This document shows positions 56,675-64,000 of a stretch of 64,000 nucleotides of DNA, piece by piece. Position 1 is the stretch's first letter. Every line of letters starts with the position of its first letter. The DNA comes from Antilocapra americana. Its lineage: Eukaryota > Chordata > Mammalia > Artiodactyla > Antilocapridae. Location: contig ML660774.1 in assembly GCA_007570785.1 (NCBI GenBank), positions 13,980,059 to 14,044,058 on the forward strand, written 5' to 3'. Made by a program: the position numbers and the translations under genes. The notes beneath the pieces are model-generated. The model ran no database searches. It was not told the DNA's origin and saw nothing but the letters and a program-made list of their open reading frames with translations.

Positions 56675-56687
56675 TATATACATATAT

Positions 56688-57000
56688 TTAACTAAAAGTC
56701 TTTTGAAATAGAAGTACATATATTTAGTTAAATTCATGACATAGTTATCACAGCCTTCTTCCAGAGTGCAGCAGGTGCTACAATACTTTTTACCAACTAA
56801 TTTATCATCTCCCAGGTGCAGATGTTGACTGCTATTGAATTGTACTTGCACCTTCCTTTGGAAACTTGCACTTGTCATTGCACCTACCTGTCAGGAAATG
56901 CCTGAGACGTTTTAGTACCTCACGTTGGGAAGGCCCTCATAACGACTGACAGTCATCACAGGCTACAATTCCAACCTTTCTCATTTCCAGACAGAACAAT
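56688..57000. other. Non-repeat stretch
   Basis: No recognised feature. Confidence 0.4.
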
Positions 57001-57110
57001 CTCTGTGGGGGTAGATCCCAATGAAGATATTAAGTAGGCAGTTTATCCCAATGAAGGTTATAGACTCCAGATTCCAAAGGAATATATGGAGATTTATATT
57101 TCTGAGTTAC
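57001..57110 (-). mobile_element. Possible L2 remnant
   Basis: AAGTAGGCAGTTTATCCCAA, TAGACTCCAGATTCCAAAGG and GGAGATTTATATTTCTGAG resemble antisense L2. Short and diverged. Confidence 0.45.
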
Positions 57111-59922
57111 CAGTACCTATAGATGGGATTAGCAAACAGATGGGGAAACAAACAAGCCTGAGTCCTCAGGTACTCAACAGATTGTCGGCGGGGTGAATTC
57201 AGAATCCAGCAACCAATACTCACAAGATGAGGCAGGGAGCAGAGTGAGAACCAACCAAGAATAGTGCTCACGCTACTGCTATAGGTATGGGGTGAAGAGG
57301 GAATCTTGTAATCAATCACTGGTGACTGAATAGCGTTTCTTCACTAGTGAGGAGAATCCTGCATGGATGAGGTTTTGAAGAAAATGTGAAGGTGACATCA
57401 TTAAAAATATTAAGAATTACTATAGAGTAGGGGTGGAGAGAGACAGAGAATGTGAGCATGATGCTTAAATCTTTGTCATGGGTGAGGTAGGAGGTGTAGC
57501 CTGGAATTCCCTGGATGATTGCAGCAAGGGGAATCAGGGACTTGCAAAATCTCTTTCAAGATAGATAAATGAAGTGATAATAAATTAGAAAACACACCAG
57601 CACTTAGGAAAATACTTGAAATAAATGTGACAAAACCTTGATAAACTTTGTATATAAAGGGCATATACAAAATAGCAAGAAAACTTTTGATTCAGTTAGT
57701 AAGATTACTAGATTTAAACAAGTCATTCAAAGAAGCAATATAAGTTGCTAATAAATATATGAGAAAAATACTTCATCTGAAATCAGATAAAATAAACTAT
57801 ATTATTATAAAACTAAGGACTTAAAACGATAGTTATCATTTCCAAGTCCAAAGAAACGGTCATCATTATCTGAGACTGGCCATTTTTAAAAGTCTATTTC
57901 ATAATATATAGCAAAATCTTAAGTCTCTTCTTGACTTTTGTCCTTTCTCCAATAATATCTCCTAAAAAATCAGTGATTCAGACAAAAAAATTATGTTCAC
58001 ACATATATTTCAAAAGATTATTTGAAATAGGGATAATTAAAAATAATGTAAATACTCAGAGATGATTGTGCCAGAAGGAATTCTTGTTTTGTGTATATGC
58101 TCTTTAGGCCACTTAAGTTAGAGAAAGCAAAATATACTGTTATGCACCACACTGCTCCTTGTTGAATCAACCCAGGAGGAAAAAAAAATGAAATGATAAA
58201 AAATGTAAATCACATTTTACTAGTCCGTTTTCCTGGAAAGAGATTGTATCTCTGTAATCTATTATAGTTATTCATATCTGTCATACTATTGAAAGCACTG
58301 AATAGTAGTGTAATGATTTTCCTCTCCCAAACTCACTTTAAAATCCTTGAACTTCTTTTATGTCATCTATGGGCCTATAGGACCCTGTACCAAAGGTTCC
58401 TTAAGCAATGCTTACTGAATGCCTTGCTTGGAGAAATCAAGCAGCAGCCCTCTCATAAAGCCTGATATTGTTAAGGGAGTTCAATTTAAAATCTTTTAAC
58501 ACATTCTAAAAATAGTTGAAACTGTCCAAGAATGTGTGTAAGCAGTTCATAGGTGCTTATAGTTTAACTTTTGAAAATGATAAAATATTGGAAAATACGA
58601 CACTACCTCAGGTATTTAAAGGCAACTATGAGTTGTTTTAAATTCTCTAATCTAGTACTGTGACTTAGGTTTCAGCATCTCCAAAAGGTTGATGACAGTT
58701 TTTTTTGAGGCTGTTTATTTTTAACTGAAGTGCATCAAAGGTATTCTAGACCTATCACTTAATCTTATTAAAGTTGCTGCAGTTACTGCAGCCTCATGAA
58801 ATTTTGGTTAAATTTTCAAAGAAAAAAAAACGTATTTCTATTACCAAGCCCTTTCCATAACCGTTATTATTTAAGCCATATAGAAATATCTATTAATAAT
58901 TAAAATTAAATGTACATTTGCATATCACATGGCCCTAGTTAAAAGTTTGAATTCTTTGTTTATTATACAATTATCTTTCACCAGATATGCTTAGATGCAA
59001 GTGAATTTATCCCTTCTTTCACATTGTCTCTGAAACATCCTCTATGGTAATTTTATCCCACATGCCAGGTAAAAGGTGGTTAATGCAAAACTTTCCCCTT
59101 CTGCCAAGAGTTCATGGTCTAATTGGGGAGGTTCTGAAAAATATTTTGCTGGAAGCTAGTCATAACAGGCCACATCTGGGGCTATCAATCCATTAAGATG
59201 AAAGGCTTACAAATACTGCAGAATATATTTTCACCTATCATTATGACAGATACTAAATGAGATAAAGACCACAGCCTGTCTCGAGGACCCAAAGTCCATC
59301 TATCTGAAGGTGACAGATTTTATCTCTCTCATTATTTAACACTGTAAACTGATTAGCTGGAGGGCCCAGTGCTGCCTGTCTCTGGGGTGTCTTCTGGAAC
59401 AGGCATTTGCCATTCATTTTGAGGAGATCTATTACTTTTCCTGTCTACTAGACAACCTAAAATCTTTTCTTACATCAAATTGTTACAGAGTTCAAGACAT
59501 CTGCTACCTTAACACGGTAGAGTCACATTTTTGAAAATGGGACCATTAAAAGAACAATTTAATTTTTTTTCTCATTGAGGCTTCACTTCTGTTTTCTCCA
59601 TAAGCTATTATAGAAAGAATTTTTTGCTTTATTAATTTCCTCCTGAAGGCATTCTACCAAGGCCAAACCACAGAATACTCAAGATAGAAGGGTTTTGGAA
59701 GTTGAGAGTTGGGATACCTTCATTGTTATGGAAAAGAAATGACACTGCAAACAGACAGGGATTTCCTCCAGGCCAGCCAGGTACTTACTGATGGAGCTCT
59801 GTGGGATCCTGGAGCAGTCACCAGACTTTCAACCCACGGTTCCGTCTGTCAGACTTGCTGTGTCATTATAGTTCTACCTGTGCATCAATTCCTTGCCCCT
59901 TTCCATCTGCCTATCAGTTCAT
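57111..59922. other. Long repeat-poor stretch
   Basis: About 2.8 kb with no confidently recognised repeat. 59040-59560 has higher sequence complexity and is the best-looking candidate for conserved noncoding DNA. An octamer ATTTGCAT lies at 58916-58923. No coding frame is convincing. Confidence 0.4.
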
Positions 59923-59923
59923 G

Positions 59924-59924
<1 letters not shown>

Positions 59925-59957
<33 letters not shown>
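59925..59957 (+). repeat. (GT)n microsatellite
   Basis: About 16 pure GT units. Confidence 0.95.
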
Positions 59958-59958
<1 letters not shown>

Positions 59959-60601
59959 AGTGTTTGCGCACATGATGTGTATTTATATTTGTGTGAGTAC
60001 ACATATACATACACATTTTCACAGATACTTATGTATTTGTTTTGATATATAGATGTACCTTGACTTTGAGAAAATATTTAGTATATTTTCTAAAAAAGAA
60101 AATCACTGTTATTTTGAGATGACTTGTATTTAATCTTGCCTGAAGGGCTTTAAATAAAGGATAATGAATAACAGAGGTTCTCCAGGAGAGAATAGTCTAG
60201 TGGGACACAGGAAAACATGGAAAGAATCCCAGGTTCATTCATCATAATTATTGATGAATTATGACATATTAATGAAATTTCCAGGTGATACTAAATTAAG
60301 AAGCAAAGCACACACAAAGCCATTTATATGATGTGAAACACTAACATTAGATTAGGTATTATATTATAATTTAGTACAGAAAAATCCTAAAATAAGAAAA
60401 TAAATGTTTTACTAACTAGGATACATGAATATCTCCTTTTCTCCATGCCGAGTATCTACTGAGTTTTCAATAATGAACTGTAACAATATGGATATAATGA
60501 TGGTTCTATAATAGTAAGCACAAAAATTTTAAAAAGGCTTAAATCAGAAATTTAAGTGTCTGATTCTCAAATAAGGAAACAAATAATTATAGAATTCACA
60601 T
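59958..60601. other. Non-repeat stretch
   Basis: No recognised feature. Confidence 0.4.
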
Positions 60602-60610
60602 AATCATTAT

Positions 60611-60690
60611 TCTGGCCTGGAAAATTCCATGGACTGTATAATCCATGGGGTCGCCAAGAGTTGGACATGACTGAGCAAATTTCACTTCAC
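60611..60690 (+). mobile_element. Bov-tA / BovA 3' end fragment with TSD
   Basis: 80-bp 3' end (TCTGGCCTGGAAAATTCCAT to TTGGACATGACTGAGCAAAT and TTCACTTCAC). AATCATTAT at 60602-60610 and 60691-60699 is the TSD. An extremely 5'-truncated SINE insertion. Confidence 0.9.
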
Positions 60691-60894
60691 AATCATTATA
60701 ATACCCCATACCCACATCCATGGGCACAATATACATTCACACATATTTTCTTTTTAATCTGAAAAGTAACCAGTGTACATACAGAGAGTATGGAAGATAA
60801 CAAGTAACTACTTAATATGCCCATTCACAGAAAGTTATGCAGAATATTAAATAATATTACCATTGACATAAACTCATGCCTTTTGTTAATTATA

Positions 60895-61080
60895 GTCATT
60901 GTGATTATAAAACTTTACATTTTTATTGATTTTTATAAATAATGCATCATTTGATCATCCTAACAGAACTGTAAGATTGTTTGAACAGAAAGGATGCTGA
61001 AAGTCACTGGAGTTAAGGGATTAGATAGCTGAAAAGTGGCAAATACATGAACCCAGGTCTTCTTTGTTTCATGTTTTCTC
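60895..61080 (+). mobile_element. Possible MIR remnant
   Basis: ATAATGCATCATTTGATCAT, then GTTAAGGGATTAGATAGCTG and AAGTGGCAAATACATGAACC with CAGGTCTTC follow the MIR order weakly. Confidence 0.55.
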
Positions 61081-61585
61081 CACCATATTAAGGATTCTTA
61101 AGGTCTGGTCTTAGACCAGCAGAATCAATATCCTCAAAAGCCATTAAAATGCAAATTCTAGACTCTCACCCCAAACTCTGAGGTTGGGAGCCGACAATCT
61201 ATATTTTAGCAGTCTCTCCAGTTGATCCTGGCAAACTCAAGTCTGAAAACTGCTGTCTCATCAAATAATTAACCCTGGATCCAAATTCAGCCTGTTCCCT
61301 TGAAGGGGCAGGTGCAATTCTGGGCATGAAATCCAACCTAGTGTAAGATGTTCCAGTGTGCAGTAGGTTTCAATACAGGATCATTTTTCAGAAACAGTAT
61401 GACTAATTTTTCATCATTTGTCTTTCATGGGTTTTCTTAAGTTCATGTAAATGTATTCTTAATACTTGAAAACACTTATCCTTTCACTGCTGTATCCATG
61501 CTTTCCAAATTAGAAATCAATTCATATAAATGTGAGATAAATGAAAACACTTAATTTGGCAGTTTCTTGAAAAGCGAGTGTATTA
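61081..61585. other. Non-repeat stretch
   Basis: 61110-61260 contains GGTCTTAGACCAGCAGAATC, CTAGACTCTCACCCCAAACT and TGATCCTGGCAAACTCAAGT, the look of an old mammalian interspersed repeat I cannot name with certainty. Confidence 0.35.
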
Positions 61586-62070
61586 GTTTCCCATTGCTAC
61601 TACAACGATTTAATACAGCCTTAGTGGCTTAAACAACTCAGCGTTGTTCTCTTTCCATCCTGGGAGTTCAATGTCTAAAATCAAGATGCTCATAATACTG
61701 TATTCCTACTTGATGGATGAGGAGGAAATCCCTTTCCTTGTCTTTTTCAGATTCTAAAGTCTGTGTGTATTTCTTGGCTAGCATATATTTTTTTCCCTGC
61801 ATGTATTTCTTTCCCTGAAATCACTTCAATCACTCATTTCTGTTATCATATAACAGCATACATCCTACTGCTAACTGATCCTTCTGCTTCCCTTTTTGAA
61901 TATAAAGAGTTTTGTGATAATCCAGAATAATCTCCCCATCTCAGGACCCTACTTTCATCCCCTCTGCTAAGTCTCTTTACCACATAAGGTGATGTATTTG
62001 TAGATTTGAGGGACTGGGATATGGACATCTTTGGGAAGAAGGGACATTATTCAATCTGACTTACCCATGG
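61586..62070 (-). mobile_element. MaLR solo LTR (MLT1-like)
   Basis: Plus-strand landmarks in antisense MLT1 order: GTATTAGTTTCCCATTGCTA, GTGGCTTAAACAACTC, CATCCTGGGAGTTC, GATAATCCAGAATAATCTCC, CATCTCAGGACCC, CACATAAGGTGATGTATTTG, GGATATGGACATCTTTGGGA and GGACATTATTCAATCTGACT. This is an old ERVL-MaLR LTR of about 485 bp with no internal genes. Confidence 0.82.
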
Positions 62071-62348
62071 CAGATGTAGTTGGCTATTATTTATTTGACA
62101 AAGATCATTCAGTACTTATCTGACAGCACTATGCCAGAGGCAACAGAAACAAGCAAAAAATACAATAGATTTGCACATTATAGAATTCATGCTTGAGTTA
62201 AATACATAATTGGAATGCTTAATCATGAACGATTTTGTATCACTGGGCAAGGGAGCCCAGATTGACACTTACTACATATACTGTCATTATTTTGGTACTG
62301 GACTATCTGTCTTGCTAAACTTAGAGCACCTTTAAGAGACAACTCCAT
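62071..62348. other. Non-repeat stretch
   Basis: No recognised feature. Confidence 0.4.
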
Positions 62349-62655
62349 ATCCCAAGGAGATCAGTCCTGGGTGTTCACTGGAAGGACTGATGCTGAAGCT
62401 GAAACTCCAGTACTTTGGCCACCTGATGTGAAGAGCTGACTCATTTGAAAAGACCCTGATTCTGGGAAAGATTGAAGGTGGGAGGAGAAGGGGACGACAG
62501 AGGATGAGATGGTTGGATGGCATCACTGACTCAGTGGACATGAGTTTGGGTAAACTCTGGGAGTTGGTGATGGACAGGGAGGCCTAGTGTGCTGCAGTCC
62601 ATGGGGTTGCGAAGAGTCAGACATGACTGAGTGACTGAACTGAACTGAACTGAGC
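62349..62655 (+). mobile_element. BovB 3' end, 307 bp
   Basis: Sense BovB from CCAAGGAGATCAGTCCTGGG through GGACGACAGAGGATGAGATG to GAACTGAACTGAACTGAG. Sequence is close to other young copies here. Confidence 0.94.
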
Positions 62656-62877
62656 CCATTGTCAGTGCCATGTCAGCCCATAGTAAGCACTCAGTAAAAT
62701 GTAGTTGAATACCATCATAACATAAAATAAAAATTTTCCAGTAAATAATCTTGAAACTTTGTTGTAAGAGAAATTTCTTAACTAGTAATCTTTTTATTTG
62801 AAAGCAATATTTTTTATAACTTTGTTGCTTTTAGAATAAGGAAAGTAGTGATATATTCCAGGTTTTTAAGACTTAAT
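62656..62877. other. Short spacer
   Basis: AT-rich, no recognised feature. Confidence 0.4.
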
Positions 62878-62888
62878 AATGTTCATGA

Positions 62889-63097
62889 ATAAGTTCCCTG
62901 TTGGCTCAGACAGTAAATCATCGCCTGCAATGCAGCAGACCTGAGTTTGATTCTTGGTTCAGGAAGATCCCCTGGAGAAGGAAATGGCAACTCACTCCAG
63001 TACTCTTGCCTGGAGAATTCCATGGACAGAGGAGCCTGGCAGGCTACCATCCATGGGGCTGCAAAGAGTCGAACGTGACTGAGCAACTATCACATAC
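62889..63097 (+). mobile_element. Bov-tA SINE, 11-bp TSD
   Basis: Head GTTCCCTGTTGGCTCAGACA, CCTGCAATGCAGCAGACCTG, B-box region GAGTTTGATTC, body GGAGAAGGAAATGGCAACTC, tail AACGTGACTGAGCAACTATC. AATGTTCATGA (62878-62888) and AATGTGCATGA (63098-63108) form the TSD with one mismatch. Confidence 0.95.
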
Positions 63098-63108
63098 AAT
63101 GTGCATGA

Positions 63109-64000
63109 GATATGTTGTACCAAGGCAAATGGCAGAAAACAGAGCATAAAACTCAGAAAAGATAAACCATGTATAATTAAGAAAGGCATCAATTAGTATG
63201 CCACTTAGAAGCAGAATTCTGAATATGAATCCTAACATATACAGTTTAAAGCTATGGTGGTAACAAAGAATACTGGACTATATCAGCATAAGATGTAAAC
63301 TTCAGTTATGAAATTGGTACTGTTGTGAGCAAATAGCAGTCTAATGCAGAGGGTTATTTAATTACTCTTTATTTTTACACATTTACCTGAAGTCATTTCA
63401 GACATCCATAAACCTCAGATTTCATACTGGGAATCTAAGGCCTTGGAGATAATATGCAATCTGAATTAAGTCTAAGTGAATAAATGAGAAACAACTGATT
63501 TGTAGTAACCTTCCCAAATCAACTAATAGTAAAAGCAAAATTTCTGTTGTGTTAACATTTTTAAGCTTGGTGATCTTTTGTCAGATGATATAATGACATA
63601 ACAATATTTAAGACAGCAGCTTTTATTGTCCCTTTGCAGACTATTGCTCCAGTAACTGTTTAGTAGTGCCGGTATCATAGGAAGAAAATTGTATACCTCA
63701 GCTGCTGTCCTCCCTGTGGCTGTAATGAAGTCCCTGTAGTAATCTAATTGTATCGACTTAGCAAGAAAGTGGAATTATAATTGACAATATAAAGCCAGGC
63801 AAATTGCAGTATCAGAACAGGCATGCTGACTTAAGCCCCACTGACATGAATGTCAAAAGTACTTTTTTTTAAATGGCTAAATTTTCCTTTTTCTAAACTA
63901 TTCAGTTTTCAAACATTAAAATTATGCTGGAAACTTAATGTTTTGAGTCAAAACTTCAAATTTTATTCCTCCTGTGCTGTACTCCCAGAGTGAAATGATT
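63109..64000. other. Non-repeat stretch, possible conserved noncoding DNA
   Basis: No mobile element recognised. 63620-63850 is of higher complexity, with repeated TAATTG/CAATTA-like motifs (CTAATTGTATCGAC, TTATAATTGACAATATAAAG), the look of conserved regulatory DNA rather than an exon. Confidence 0.35.

Noticed and set aside
59923..59958. GT repeat as part of a coding frame with Cys-Val repeats
   Set aside because: The Cys-Val run is simply a translated microsatellite.
1..64000. CRISPR arrays, operons, bacterial promoters or ribosome binding sites
   Set aside because: The sequence is plainly mammalian, and no regularly spaced short direct repeats with unique spacers were seen.

Overview
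This is vertebrate nuclear DNA from a ruminant, most likely a bovid (cattle, buffalo, sheep or goat). The evidence is the repeat complement: many copies of the RTE-class LINE BovB, its partner SINEs (Bov-tA, with a tRNA-Glu-derived head, and dimeric Bov-A2), and ruminant-type L1, over older mammalian repeats (L2, MIR, L1M, MaLR and ERVL LTRs, a MER1-type hAT element). Base composition is AT-rich. I find no host protein-coding exon, no functional tRNA or rRNA gene and no CRISPR array. Every long open frame is either a retrotransposon remnant or looks like chance. The window reads as a gene desert or the inside of a very large intron.

Layout. 1-1287: a 5'-inverted ruminant L1 with a still-open ORF1 segment. 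1690-4170: a BovB 3' end, a Bov-tA and an internally deleted BovB. 6165-7700: a 5'-truncated BovB carrying a decayed reverse transcriptase. 8400-11190: ancient L1M fragments, one split by a BovB with a clear target-site duplication (TSD). 13470-14108: an ERVL-type LTR. 15512-16714: a second 5'-inverted L1 with perfect TSDs. 17292-17872: an L1 3' end holding a 10-N assembly gap. 20850-24825: SINE, two L2 copies, an L1 tail and a 2-kb BovB. 28585-32166: L2 with a nested SINE, then an L1 with a tiny inverted end whose TSD was itself hit by a BovB. 33700-35010: three Bov-tA SINEs. 39037-40532: hAT MITE, BovB and Bov-A2. 45128-48003: a head-to-head inverted BovB dimer. 50482-56225: BovB, L1 and a near full-span BovB invaded by two SINEs. 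56348-63100: SINEs, a MaLR LTR and a BovB 3' end.

BovB accounts for roughly 15.7 kb (about a quarter of the window) by my boundaries. BovB supplies the reverse transcriptase and endonuclease in this family system. Bov-tA and Bov-A2 share its 3' tail and are thought to move in trans with it. All copies seen are truncated, frameshifted or rearranged.

The most notable signals are structural records of retrotransposition: three L1 copies with the inversion geometry of twin priming, and a BovB head-to-head dimer whose arms share private variants. I see no sign of an undescribed enzymatic or defence system. Between the repeats lie several 2-4 kb stretches with little recognisable repeat, which are the places to look for conserved regulatory DNA.
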